Shown: positions 1-12,017 of the stretch, one piece after another | How the letters are laid out: each line of letters begins with the position of its first letter | Position numbering within the stretch: position 1 is the first letter of the stretch | DNA from: Apus apus | Lineage: Eukaryota; Chordata; Aves; Apodiformes; Apodidae | DNA length: 64,000 nt | Assembly: GCF_020740795.1 (NCBI RefSeq) | Contig: NC_067289.1 | Location: forward strand, 18,025,608-18,089,607 | Reading direction: 5' to 3' | Notes under the pieces: generated by a model | What the model was told of the DNA's origin: nothing | Database searches by the model: none | Seen by the model: only the letters and a program-made list of their open reading frames with translations | Position numbers and translations under genes: made by a program

Positions 1-1014
1 ACCTGAAGGTTCATGCACATGAAGGAATACATATACATCAGGGATGTGTGATTCCTTTTTGCTTGACCTTGTCTTTAAAGAGTCTGGTTGCATACTCACA
101 AAGACTCAAGCAGAAGAGTTCTGAACTTCAGCAATTCTACAACATAATTTTCCTTCACTTTGTTATTTACACTTTTCTTCTGATATTTACATTTAAGAGA
201 CAGATATTTTCTTTTCAGCTCTGTAAGGAATGTCTTTCTGTAAATATTATAAGGTGGAAGCATAATTTTGGTGCTTGACTATTTTTAGATGTGATCCTAA
301 ATGCCCCTGGATGCTGTACTGTGAAATTTGCTTCTCATTGCTGAAAGCCCATCACTAAGAGGGCTGATCTTGTTTGGAGCATCCCCTTGGGTACTTCCTA
401 GGAGGAAGAACTTGAGGGATCAAGCTGGCATGATTACAACAAAACTATGAATAAATATCTGGAATTTCCCTGTCTCCCTAACTGGTTTCCCAAACGGGTT
501 TCCCAGACCCTTGTGAATCACTGTAAGACCATTACTCTACCTCACTTCCTTCACAAACACAAAATGTTCCCTTTCCCCATGCTTTCCTGGTAAGTAACAA
601 ACCACCAGTTCTCCTGTTAGACCCACTGCTCCTTCCTTAAACCCTGATAATTCCTTTTAGCAAAACTTGCTTTATTTCTGCCTCCAAGGGAGGTCTTGTG
701 CTGCCTGCAGATTGTGCAAGGTCTGCTCAGCAGCATCCTCTGGCTTCTTCAGCAGTAAAAGCAGAGTGTGGGGAGCTGGGAGCCAGTGTGCAATGGGTAT
801 ATTCAGAGGTGTGAAGACTGGGGGACAGTGGTGAAGTATTATGGATAGTCCTACAGCATGTCTGCTTTCACTCTCCTACCCTGACTGGAGGCAAATGAAG
901 AATAAAATTGTATCACCCATTTGATAACAAAATCAGTGCAGTTATATTGTGGGTATCAACAGAGATGTTAAAGGTAAAGGTTTCTTGACCACTGACTTAC
1001 TTTTTTCTTTGCAG
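1..1014. other. Presumed LAMP3 intron 1 (3' part)
   Basis: No coding signal was seen. I found no short exon with an ATG and a signal peptide here, so the first LAMP3 exon and the promoter should lie before the window. The only open stretch near the start begins at a GTG and has no family resemblance. Confidence 0.6.
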
Positions 1015-1787
1015 CATTTTCCCCCTGTTTTGCTGAAGTGGCCCTGGAGGTTGAGCTCTCTCCAGAAGCCATATCCTTGCACCATACTGCTACTTCTGCT
1101 CAGCCACTTTCCCTTTATCATTCTTCACCCCATCAAGGCACCACAGTTCATTTTAGTAGCACAGACTCACTTAAAACAGCACCTGTAAGGCCTAAAACAA
1201 CTGCACAGACAACAGACCAGCAACAGGCAAAAACAGCACCAAGTCATCACACGACAGCCCAGGTTGGAGCAACCACCACACAAGTCACCAGCCAGAAATC
1301 TCCCATGGTGGTATCCACACCATCAGCAGACAATGCAACTGCAGCTCATCAGACTGCAACCCAGGCAATGGAAATGGTTACGCCTGCAGTGAAGAACACA
1401 ACTGTACACCCTGTGTCCTCAACCAAGCAAGCTAGAACACATGTGAGCACAGAAATTACAGGCGCAGCCACCAACACAACACCAAATACACAAATGACAG
1501 CTGCTGCCAGAACTACTGCAGCCATCACCATGCAAACTGTGAAGCCCACTGCCAGAAATCAAACAGCAGTGCCCAGAAGTCCAACAGCCACAGCCATGAC
1601 CAGCAAGAGAACAACCATTCATCCAGGGATACAAACAACCACTGCATCTACTCCAGTGACAGTGAGACCCACCCTTGCACCACAGCCTTCTTCCATCCCC
1701 ACTGGCACATACACCGTTTCCAATGGGAACAGGACCTGTATCAAAGCAGTCATGGGATTGCAGCTGATGGCTCAAAATGCAGAGAGG
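1015..1787 (+). CDS. LAMP3: LAMP3 coding exon 2: mucin-like stalk and start of LAMP domain
   Basis: The acceptor is a T-rich tract ending in cag at 1012-1014. The donor is AGG followed by gtgagg at 1788. The exon enters in phase 1 (two bases finish a codon) and leaves in phase 0. It encodes about 200 residues rich in Thr, Ala, Gln and Pro, as expected for heavy O-glycosylation. The last 35 residues or so begin the LAMP domain with GTYTVSNGNRTCIKA. This is the fastest-changing part of the family, so identity rests on its last third. Confidence 0.88.
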
Positions 1788-4700
1788 GTGAGGTGGAAGC
1801 ACTGTGAGGCTGAGCTGTGTGAGGACTGTTTCCTCATTAGCTGGAGTTTCTTCTTCTTTCAAAGCAATTTTCAGAAGTTAGCTTGTGTGATAAAAACAAG
1901 CAGTTTGCCACCACTCTGCAGCTTTTTCTGTGCTACAGCATCTCAGCTGCTGTACCTTGCCTTGTATGATGATGTCAGGGTGATGTTTGGATGCTTTCTT
2001 ACCTCAGTGATGTAGGTCTGGTAGCCATACTGGGGGGTGGATCAGCCTTCAGTGTTATTTGTGTTTCCCATAATGGGAGACCAGTTAAAATCTGAATTGC
2101 CCTCAGTGAAGGGCTTGACATTGCAAACTGCAATGAAAGCAAAAAATGGTCAATTCACAGACTTGGATTCAGGACTGGGTTGTCTTGATGCTAACGTGGA
2201 GATTTTAGGATCACAGGAACTGCCAGGCTGCATCAGAGCAGGGGAGCTGGTACCTTCTCCTGGCACTGATCCACTGGGAATGATTCAGCAAAAGAAGTTA
2301 AAACCTGAAATGGTGATTATGTCCCTCAATTAAACTTTTGTAATCTCCATTAATACAAATGTGGGGTTACATACTTAGGGTCTGGGGGTTCATACACCTC
2401 GAGCCTTCCCCATTACAAATCCAAATATTCTTGCCCAAGGTCTGAATATTTCTAACATGGGATGAGTATCTTATGTTGGTGAAAGTAATTTTCATCCCTT
2501 GTCCTGGTGGAAGCCAGGCAGGGAATATTATCCCCAACCTCACCAGACCACAGTAAGATGTTTATTTAAAAAATGAGATTTTTTTGAGATAAGGTTGAAA
2601 GGGCCAAACTGTGTATTCAGGGCTGCAGAGCTCTCCTTTCAGACTACAACATGAGTTGGCAAATACTAGAGAGGAACCAGGGGGGACATAATGAGGAGGC
2701 CCAGGTGATGTGAGGAGCATCAAAGCCAATCTAGCTCCTGCTTGCTTCTGTCTGATCTTTCCTCTGCCTTCAGGCATGAGTTCCCACTGCTCCCCCTTTT
2801 TAAATTACTACTGGTGTTCATCTGACCCTGCTCTGAATCCTATCACTTCACCAAAAGAACAGAAAACTATTCTTTTCTGCCAGCTTAAAACATTGGAACA
2901 GCTCAGTGATGTGTCAGATGAGCTTTAGTGCTGGTTTATGAGCGGGGAATGACCCTGGCAGACAGCAGTTAGGCTGCCACCACCCCCAGCCTGTTCATTC
3001 AGCCACACAGAGCCTGTCTGGGGTAAAAAAAAAAAAAGGCAGTTATAAATTTCTGTGTGTTTCTTATTACATTTCCCCCCTCCTCCTCAGCGGCAGCCCT
3101 GAAATGTCTCTTCTCTCCACAGAAGCAGATGGAATGCATGGCTGTCAACCCCAACGCGACGGAGACATCTGGCAGCTGTGGGATGGTGCAGGCTGAGCTG
3201 AACTTAACCTTCAGTGGAGGGTTTATAAACTTCACCTTTGTAAAGGTAATTTCTGCATTTAGAGGGATGAGGTGTTTAGGATTGGGGAGCTGAAACTTAG
3301 GCTGCCATGCTTGTTTTTCACCTGTATATAAGGCACTATTGCTCCTTCCCAAGAGGCTAAAATCATAGAACCACAAATTAATTCAGGTTGGAAAAAACCT
3401 TTGGAGGCCACTTGGTCCAACCCCCTGCTCAGAGCAGGGCTGACTTCAACGTTAAATCACTTCTTGTCTATTTGACCTTTCAAGTTGGAAAGGTTCATGT
3501 ATGCAATGACGGGGAAGCAGAGAGCCTGGCCACCCTGTGAGAGAAAGTGCTAGAGAACAGTGTTACAGCTGCCCCTCTAGTAACACAAAGTCTGGAAACA
3601 GTCTCAAGCAAAATCCATCTTGTTTTTACCTCTGTAAAAATTTCATGGGAGGGAAGGCCAGGTCTGCTATTTTTACTGGAGCAGGATAGAGGGAGTGAGC
3701 TTGGGACTGGAGTCCCTGTGTAGGAACAAGGTGTGTATGCTGAGAGCTCTGACTCAGCCTGTCAAGTTGGTCTTAAGAAATGGTGTCTCAGGGACCACTT
3801 GAATGCAGGTGAGGTTACTCATTTGCTTCCCATAAATGCCAAGTAGCACAACTGCCCAGGCAAAAGCCTGCTGTGGTTTTTAAATCCAAAGGGCAGCCTG
3901 TGCAGTTTAAGTGCCCAGGAGCCACGGCCAATCCACAGCTGAAACAGCCTAATTTCATCTGATTTCTGAGTGGAAAATTCCAAACAAGTGAACTGCAACA
4001 ACCAAATGGTAGATAAGGGCCCTTAAAATGTACCACACCAGGATGACTTACAAGAACACACAGGAACTTGGGCAAGAGAGAGGCCCTGCTTACACAGTGG
4101 GAAAATGAGTTTTCTTTTTGACATTGTCTGTTGATCCCATGTTCCCCCCTGAACATCGTATATGGCTGAGGCTTTAGCAAAAGCTATCAAGAGTGTTGCT
4201 ACTGTTACATCCAAAGGAGAAATTACTGAGTGCAGCCATCTTCTTGCTTCCTCAAACATTTAACATGGTTTACACATTTTAGAAGGCAGCACACAGTACT
4301 ATTTATCTGAAAGCAAATAGGAACTGGGTGGTGATGCCAGCAGGGCTAGAGACAGAAGTTAATACCGTGTGTAAAGTCATTAATGGGCAGGGAGGAATAC
4401 AGCATGGGCTGGAGCCCATCAGACTCTGAGTGTAACATGCATTAAAGCCATGTCCTGGAGCTCCGTAGCAGTGCTGAGCTGCATCTGGCCATCATTGCTG
4501 ATCTGGGTCCTTCAATTAATCAAGCCAAAATGTCAACCTTACAGCCTCGTTCAAAGCTCAAATTAGTGACAAGTACAAATGTTTAATCAGTTATTTCCAT
4601 AGAAATTTCAAGAGGTAACAGCAAATTATGCGACACCCACGGCATTAATGCTTGAGCAGAGAATATATTTCAATTAATAATCGTATTTAGTTTGTGGCAG

Positions 4701-7700
4701 AAATTTTTCTAAAAGCTGCAAAGGGAAGTGAGGTAAAAAAATCAAGGAGCTGTTTTAAAACAAAGGCTCAGTTCAGACCATGAGTGTTTGCTTTAAATGT
4801 GTGCTTCCTGCAACAAGGGGAGCATTTTCTGTGTTACAAGGACCCTTAGAAAACGTCTATTGATTCAAGTATCCATGAAAGCCCCAGCTTGTAGCAGTGC
4901 TAAGGAGAGTGATGTGAACCTTTAGGAGATACTTGACCTGTCTTGCCCTGAAAAAGGTGGTTACTGGCACAGCATTAGAGAGTCTGCCCTCTGCTTAAAA
5001 GATAAGCCTCAAGAGCATAGCAGGGCTCGGCTTAGGCTTTGAGACTCAAGTTAATAATAAATTATTTTGCTGCATTTTTTTTTTTGTGCTTGGCCTTCAC
5101 AGCCTCTCAAACCACTTTGAACTGGGAGTGCTCCAGAGGTGGCACTTCTGATTTTCACTGGTGAAAGAGGAGCTGGATGAGGCCCCGGGGCTGCAGGGGC
5201 AGCAGGAGGTGAGTGGCTGGCTTGGGTCTCAGCACCACCAGCTGCATTTTGCAAAGAACCTGAAAAAAGGAAGTTTTGTAACCCATCCACAAGATGTGAA
5301 ATAGGAGCAGGTGTTTTCCCCAAGCAAAGTTACTAACTGTGGCCAAACAGAACATAGTGCTGATGCCAAAAAATTGTAATATTTGACCTATGTATGTCTT
5401 CATTAGGAATAATGCTCAGAGCCTCTTCTCTGATGTATTTTTTTTCTTAAACTTTCCCAATCCATCCTACCAGCTTTTAAACTCTATAACATTAAAATGA
5501 GGTGCACAGGAGACATTCCTGCCTGCTGCCATTTATCCACCACCTGCACTCCCCAGTCCCTGTGTGCTCATGGATGGAATGAAAATGAATAGTAGGGCTG
5601 CCACATAAAGGCTCACATTATAATCCAACACTGCTACTGGGGAAAAGCTCCTAGGGCTGGCTCTCACTTTGTGACAGTCCAGGGGAGGACAGTGTTCAGG
5701 TTTTACCAGGGTTTTAGCGCACATGCAGGCAGGACAGTCAGCTGGAAATTTTGCTCTGTGCTGTTGCACCAGGTGCTTTCCATGCCAGCTGTCTGCAGGC
5801 ACATGAAAAAAAGCCAGCCAGCACCGATGGTGTCTGCAGGGTGGAAAGAACACTTATTTCTCACCTACACAGACCCATCCAGGTTGCTGTTTCCTCATTT
5901 GTAGCAACTGATGTGGGCAGACAAAATAGGAAATGAGTGGAACTAGCATGAGATGAGCTTTTGGCTCTCAGCTTGTTGCTGTTGTCTCCCAGTTCAAAGC
6001 AGCGATGAACACCGAAGCTGGGCTGCGAGGGCAGTTTGCTCACACTGAGGGCACCTGTGCATAAAGTGCCAAGAGTCCCAAGTACTTCTAAAGGTGTGGG
6101 CTTAAGGCCTGCACACAGTCAGACTGCAGAACAGTGTGGATTAGCTCAGTGCAGTATTACCCAGAGGAGCACTATAGATAATCTCAGTGAAAGCAGAACC
6201 TATAAACAAAAATAAATTGGCCTTATCACATGCCTGTTAATTTGTGCCATGTATGCTATTTGCCTGACTCCCTCCTACTTTTGGTTACCATAGGTATCAC
6301 AGAAATGTCTAGCTTGAGCAGTGTGTGCAAAATCACACCTGCGTGGTCCAGTTTCACTGAACTGAGCTTGAATGTGTGATGTAGCTGAGATTGCTGCTTT
6401 TCAGCAGGTTCTTATCTGTTAGATGGCGTGACTGGGAAAAGAAAAACCAATACATCCAAGCTAGCTGGTTCTTGGGGCTTGAAGGTGATGTTTTACAGTG
6501 TGTTTCTTTGGAAACTTCTTTGTGACCATTTTGCTGTGGTGAAATATACTTCTTTTTTTTCACAAATATGAGGATGTATTACAAATACAGATATATCTTC
6601 TCTTGCAGCAAGCTCCAATGTACTATGTCAGTAAAATTGAGACCAGATTGCAGGCATCTTCTGAAGGTCAGTGATTTTACTCTGTCTTAATTTCATATCA
6701 AACTGTTCTGGGTGTGGGATAGGCTTTAAATCACTGGATTTTGTAAATTACATGTTTTATCAGGGTTTCAACATGTCACTCACCTAAATCGTATGGTATA
6801 AAAATATAAGAGAAAGGATCAGGCTGCAGTTTCATCGGAATTGTTCAATTTTTCTTCTGTTCTCAAAAACTTTCCCTGTCCCACCTCTTTCCAAATAAAG
6901 ATTAGCTCAAACCTAAATTTGAGATACAAAACAATCCTCAAAGATTTTATTTGCAAACACACAAAAATTCTGTGAGTCCAGTTTAGTTGCCTATGTCTTT
7001 CCAAGCTAATATGCCAACTAAATGTATACAGGATCTGGATCAATGCAGAGCTGGATCCAGATTTCAAATACACCAATATGGAGAGGAGGCATTTCCAACT
7101 ATTTGGTTTGGCAAAAATTAGAGCTGGAACCAGGCTGAAATTCTTTAAACCATCCTGAATTCCTAGACATTGTCTGTGCTCTTCTCAAGCAATTGGATTT
7201 TCTTTTTCTTACATAGCCCAGCTTCCCACCTTTTGAACAGCCAGGAGCTGCCTCAGGTGCTACCTCCCAAGAAATGCAAAGAGAACATAATTTAGGATAG
7301 AGAGAAAAATTCTGAGCCATCACTTCAGATTAATTAATTTACTTATTATTAATTTTGCACAAATTCTTCCCAATATATCAAATCTGTGACAGGTTAGTGA
7401 CTATATTATGTTGCTTCTCCACTTGTTACCCATAAGTATTTGGATTGACTTTTGTCCCTGAAAGAAGAACAGCAAATCAGAAGCACGACCAGGCCTATTT
7501 TTCTTCTCACTGATGAGCACTTCTGTTAACTCAAGTGGAGCCTATTCTGGTCAACAGCAATTAAAGAAAAGCTGATTCAGGGGATGTGTCTCGTAGGGAT
7601 GTTCCCAGTCTAAATGGGTTCAGTTTTCCTGTGCATTGCTAACTGCACATTGCAGCAAATACAAACTAATTGGCTTAATCATAAGTTTTAAAATATACTT

Positions 7701-10700
7701 TGAGTTCTCTACAGTGGTGCTGGCAAGAGACATTGCTATGCCTGGCTGTCACTGCCTTTCTGCCAGATGTTGCTGCTTCACAGCCCACCAGTGGTATTCT
7801 TGCAGTGAGCAAGTCCATATTTTTTCTAAGATAGTAATCCCTGAATTAACTGTATCAGTTCACACGGATTATTGATTTTTGACTGGAGAGAACCAAGAGT
7901 ACTATCATGCTGGCAGATGTGCTTGAGATAAAGTGATGCAGAGCTGGTGATGTGGATGATTTTGTCTTAGTACTGTATCTGCTTTCAGAGGAGGATATGC
8001 ATAAAGGATATGCCCAGGTTACAAAATCTCTTCATGTTTTGAACATGAGCTATATTGTCTGTAAAGTACTGTGACTGAAATATGTTTTAAAAACACATTT
8101 AATGTATAAAACAGTACAGACTAGATATGTCAAATTTCCATGCTAGAGATAGTATCTCTGTTTCATCTGGAAATAGCTGTGCTGGAGACCTACAACAGTT
8201 GTCTGCTCCTGTGAGAATCCTAACCCCTTCTTGCAGACTCAGGTTGCTAAAATATGATGTGAAGAGGCATCTGAAATTTTAGCCACTTTTTCAGACCCGA
8301 GCTCAGCTGAGTTGCCCATGGATAATTAAAGCAGTCATTGGAACATGGAAATGTAACTGATACATTATGGGGAAAATGTCCATGCTTTACACATATCTGT
8401 GACTGCTGGTCTGCCAAAGCACTCGGGATCCTCCATGTTATCTCAGAAAGATGTTGGTTGCAACAGAGTTAGTGTGGATTCTCATTTGTCTCTCTCTTTA
8501 CGGCCTCCAGGCATGCTTTACTATGCAGCCATACAGGAGAAGCTGTTTACAACAAAGCTGGGCAATTCCTTTAAATGTGCCAGCAAGCAAACCTTCGGCT
8601 TGGAGAAGAACTTCCAGCTGCTCCTTGTTAATATGCAGCTGCAGGCATTTGATATTGTTGGTAACCAGTTTGGAGAAGGTAAGTAGAAAGACACCTTTTC
8701 CACCCTCTCAAGATCTATGTGTCAGCACTGTGGTAGCCTGACAGATACAAGCTGCTGAATTTATAACCATACACACAAGGTGGTTCTGTTCCACCTACAG
8801 CACAATCACAGCTTTGTAATAGTTCCCAAATACTATAACCTGCCCCTGCTCTATTCTCACCCTTTTCTGACTCAGTTTCAACACAATACTAATACTCATG
8901 GAAGGTGGAAAAATATCTTTCCCTCCTGCATCCAGTACCTTCTGTTTCACTTTCTGATAAAAATGTTCAGCTCTACAGCTACCATTTAATTCTTCATCTC
9001 TCTTCTCTCAGAGCAAGTGGAGGTGTGTTCACCACCACTGCATTGCCCAAAGCCCAAACACGTACAGTTCAGTTCAAGGTCAGTGTTCTCAATCCAGTCA
9101 GATTTTAGCTATTTTGAAAGGCTCTTGACACTCATGATGTCCCACAGCTGCAGCAGCAAAAGTGCCAACTAATAAGGGATACTTGTGAATGCAGGATGGT
9201 GCTTTCAGAGCAGCTGTGTCTAGACATGATGAAATGCTCTCCTGAGGAGAAGGATGATTGGCATACACCCAGTTTCAGAATGAAATGTGATGCTCATCTC
9301 TGCAATTTGTCTTTTATTGAATACAGCCAAAAAGAAGCAACCCTGTAGATTTTCAAAAGACAGACCAGTACTGACTGCCCATGTCTCTTTATTGCCCACA
9401 CTGGGAGAATGTATTGAGGCATCACAGCTTTTTCACTACATCCACAGCTGGGGTTCCTACTGCAGGGAAATGAAATTTTATCATCCTTGTTTCTTGTCCA
9501 GCAATGCAGCCAGGACCTGGCCAGCGTGTGGGGTCCAGGACTGCTGGGTGCACCAGGAAACTCCTGTGTTCCACAGTATGGACACCCTCATGGTCTATTG
9601 CCTTCCTTATGAGATGGATGAAAGATCCTACAAAAAGCAGAGAGGTGGACTAGATGGTACACTGTGCACTCTTTCAAATAGTACATCTTCACATTTCTGT
9701 GACTTCCTCTCAGGATGCTCCTATACAAGAACTCAGCTGGACAGATAGGTTTATAAGCTCTCCAGCCGTTCATGTGCACTAATACAACATTCCCTTCTTC
9801 TGGCATTTGACTTTCTGCATACTTAAAAAGTATTGACCCTGTGTTCTTCTTTTGACTTTAGATCTGTCTTTTGACTCAGTCTAGCTCTGTTTGACTGATT
9901 CTTCTTTTTTTGGTTCCCTATTTTGGCTGTCTTACTTTTCTTTAAGTTCTTAGAAGCCAAACTGAGAATCCAATCTATGCTCCCATTCTCATGAAGATTT
10001 TTTTCATGGGTAACACAGAGCTGGAACAGCTTATGAGATACCATCTAGTCCCCACATTCCCATTCTAATTTGTTCATTGCATGAGTTCAGTTAGAGCTTT
10101 TGGTATGGCCTCACTTCTAGCAAACACAGAGCTTAGAATGACTCACTCCCTCTCTCCCCTGCCAAGGTCAGGCTAATCTCTGCTAAGCAATACCATATAC
10201 AAAATTAAACCATTTTTGCTCTTAATCAAAGGGCTGAGAAAGCAACTACCACCTCTGAAAGAATTCCCCAGTGGCCATGAAATAGTTATGAAACTGTTAC
10301 ATACCTCTGCTGTGTTTGCAGATTTTGAAAGCCAAAACCCCCTAAGAAAGAATAACTCTCTACACATCACCAGCCTCCCCCTTTTGGCTGTCTTTACTGG
10401 TGGTTTCATTTCTGTTGCTCCTGATTTGCTTATCTTCAAAAGGGGAAGAAAAATAAACCAGTAATGGTCACTGGTTTCAAGTTCCTTACAATGTTGTACA
10501 GGCTGCAGCAATGTTACATCAATAGCTTGGCCTGTTTGAATTTGGAAAGCTGTAAAAGTGTCTTCTGAGCTGTGATTCAGTGTATCAGGAACAATTCCTA
10601 GAGTTCATAGCCCATGGTTTCATCAAAGCAAAATGGCCATTCAGCTTCTCTGGCTTTTGTGATGCTCTAATGCAAATCCATTTCAGCTGCCTCCCTTAGC

Positions 10701-11582
10701 AGGAGGTTACATTAACCAAAGCTTTTAAAAAGCAGCATCTAGGAGAATGCTGATGCTTTTGGCTTTGTGACATTGCATCATGTGAAATCACCACCTGGAT
10801 CAGAGGAGAAGTGGATTGGATTTTGGCAAGAGCTAGTTGGAGGCTCTAGGGCTGTGCTGTGATGTCATGCACTCCACACGCTCCCTGGGCTAACTGCCCA
10901 CCATTGGCATAAAGATTCCCACTGGAGAAAAGCCCAAGCTAAGCTACAATCTGTGCCAGCATAGTCATCAGAATCAGACAGTAACAACTGAGACTTTTGT
11001 TTTCGAGTGCTGGCAAAATCTGCCTTGGAATAGTCACAGAGATTGAAAGGGATGGAGGGTGCTGGATCTTCCTCATACCCTGGGTGTAAATTGGATTCAC
11101 TGCTGAGCTGGGATGTGTGGTGGGGCTTAGCTGATCAAACTTTCCTACTTAGGGGATAGTTGCCTCCTACTGTGTAGGTGCTGATTTTTATGGTAAAACA
11201 ATTACTACAGGTGTGAGAGCACAATCATTCACCAGTGAAGCATTTAGCTATTTCAAAAGGGGGAGGTATTTTTTTCCTGCTATAAGATTCACCACAGAAC
11301 GGCTCAGGAAAAAGAAAGAAAAAAACCCCACAATTTTGAGAACTTGTGGCTTGTATTTGCTAACTTTTCTGGAATATAGATGTATAGTCTAGGAGTATGG
11401 TGTTCTGCTGTAACACATTTTCTGGTATCCTTTTACTTTCAGAAGAAGAATGTTTTCTTGATAAAAACAGCAAAGCAGCTCCCGTTGCAGTGGGCCTGAG
11501 TATCCTGGGATTGTTTGTGATTGGATTTGCCACATTCCTGATTTCCAGAAGAAAGCCACATAGAGGATATGAACGTATCTGA
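1015..11582 (+). CDS. LAMP3: Lysosome-associated membrane glycoprotein 3 (DC-LAMP), partial at 5' end, 5 coding exons
   Basis: Type I lysosomal/endosomal membrane glycoprotein. Coding exons are 1015-1787, 3123-3245, 6609-6666, 8511-8678 and 11443-11582, and the reading phases agree at every junction (1/0, 0/0, 0/1, 1/1, 1/stop). The visible part is about 420 residues. In order it holds a Thr/Ala/Gln-rich mucin-like stalk, a stretch reading PTLAPQPSS that matches recalled human LAMP3 just before the LAMP domain, one LAMP domain with four cysteines in family positions (RTC, GSC, FKC, EEC), one transmembrane helix, and a 12-residue tail ending GYERI. Sequons include DNAT, KNTT, TNTT, RNQT, GNRT, PNAT, LNLT and INFT. 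The first exon, which should carry the signal peptide, lies outside the window, so the protein start is missing. Introns hold no other gene that I can support. The GYxRI tail and the stalk junction make LAMP3 more likely than LAMP1, LAMP2 or CD68. Confidence 0.93.
3123..3245 (+). CDS. LAMP3: LAMP3 coding exon 3: LAMP domain
   Basis: A pyrimidine-rich tract ending ccacag at 3122 gives a phase 0 entry matching the donor at 1787. The donor is AAG followed by gtaatt. It encodes NPNATETSGSCG, the second conserved cysteine, and a beta-rich stretch ending INFTFVK, close to recalled human VNLTFTK. One further cysteine (MECM) is not expected from the family pattern. The 5' border is the least certain of this gene. 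Confidence 0.8.
3362..3450 (-). mobile_element. CR1 LINE 3'-end fragment
   Basis: It begins atcatagaacc, then runs caggttggaaaaaacc and ggtccaaccccctgctc. This is the antisense form of the well-known avian CR1 3' end, whose sense strand closes with copies of ATTCTATG. It lies in LAMP3 intron 3 and is a 5'-truncated remnant without coding sequence. The right edge is approximate. Confidence 0.85.
6609..6666 (+). CDS. LAMP3: LAMP3 coding exon 4: LAMP domain
   Basis: A 58-base exon after tctcttgcag, with donor GAAG followed by gtcagt. It encodes APMYYVSKIETRLQASSEG, matching the human YYISEVGAYLTVS segment. It leaves in phase 1, as exon 5 needs. Confidence 0.88.
8511..8678 (+). CDS. LAMP3: LAMP3 coding exon 5: C-terminal part of LAMP domain
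   Basis: The acceptor is ctccag at 8510 and the donor is GAAG followed by gtaagt. It contains GNSFKCASKQTF with the third domain cysteine and the LAMP hallmark NMQLQAFD close to its end. Phase is 1 in and 1 out. Confidence 0.92.
11443..11582 (+). CDS. LAMP3: LAMP3 terminal coding exon: transmembrane helix and lysosomal tail
   Basis: The acceptor is ttactttcag at 11442. It begins with three Glu and the fourth domain cysteine (EEECF), then a helix of about 23 hydrophobic residues (from AAPVAVG to TFLI), a basic stop-transfer stretch (SRRKPHR) and GYERI before the TGA stop. GYxxI is the Gly-Tyr-based signal recognised by AP complexes for lysosomal delivery. In recalled human LAMP3 this position reads GYQRI. 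Confidence 0.93.
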
Positions 11583-12011
11583 GGTGCCTTTGTACTTCCA
11601 AATGTGTGTAGCAAGTAGAGAAGCCACAGGAGTTTCAGCTTCTACCTGTCAGTCTCACTGCCCTGAAGCCGTATTTTTAAGTGGAATAACACCATGGGTT
11701 TAAAGCTAATGAATATTTCTGGAAGTGATTTCTTTGGGGTGGGAAGGAGAGAACTTGCACCATCTACATCAGGCTATTCTTAGCATCTAATTTAGATATA
11801 GTCCAGAGGACCAAAGTGAGGAGCCTAAATTCTTTATATTACCTACAAAGGAGGCAATTCACACCACCTAAGTCAGATGCCTAAAAATAGCTTAAAGAGG
11901 GCAATATCCCTATCCCCCAGAAAATCCATCAGGTTTCTTAAAGGTGAGGTTTAGATTTATTAAAATAGATGGGTCCAATGTTACCAGAGGTCCACAGCTA
12001 CAGACAACCCC

Positions 12012-12017
12012 ATTAAA
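12012..12017 (+). terminator. Candidate LAMP3 poly(A) signal ATTAAA
   Basis: This is the nearest common hexamer variant after the LAMP3 stop, 430 bases downstream. A canonical AATAAA lies much further on at 16247-16252, followed by T- and GT-rich sequence, and could end a long 3' UTR form. Neither can be confirmed without transcripts. Confidence 0.25.

Noticed and set aside
1349-1862. Two antisense open frames (66 and 147 residues) under LAMP3 exon 2
   Set aside because: They are mirrors of the Thr/Ala-rich stalk; the Cys- and Ser-rich or Val-rich composition follows from the ACA/ACC codons of the sense strand.
9287-9748. 153-residue frame in LAMP3 intron 5
   Set aside because: No recognisable domain, no splice support, and composition as in the surrounding intron.
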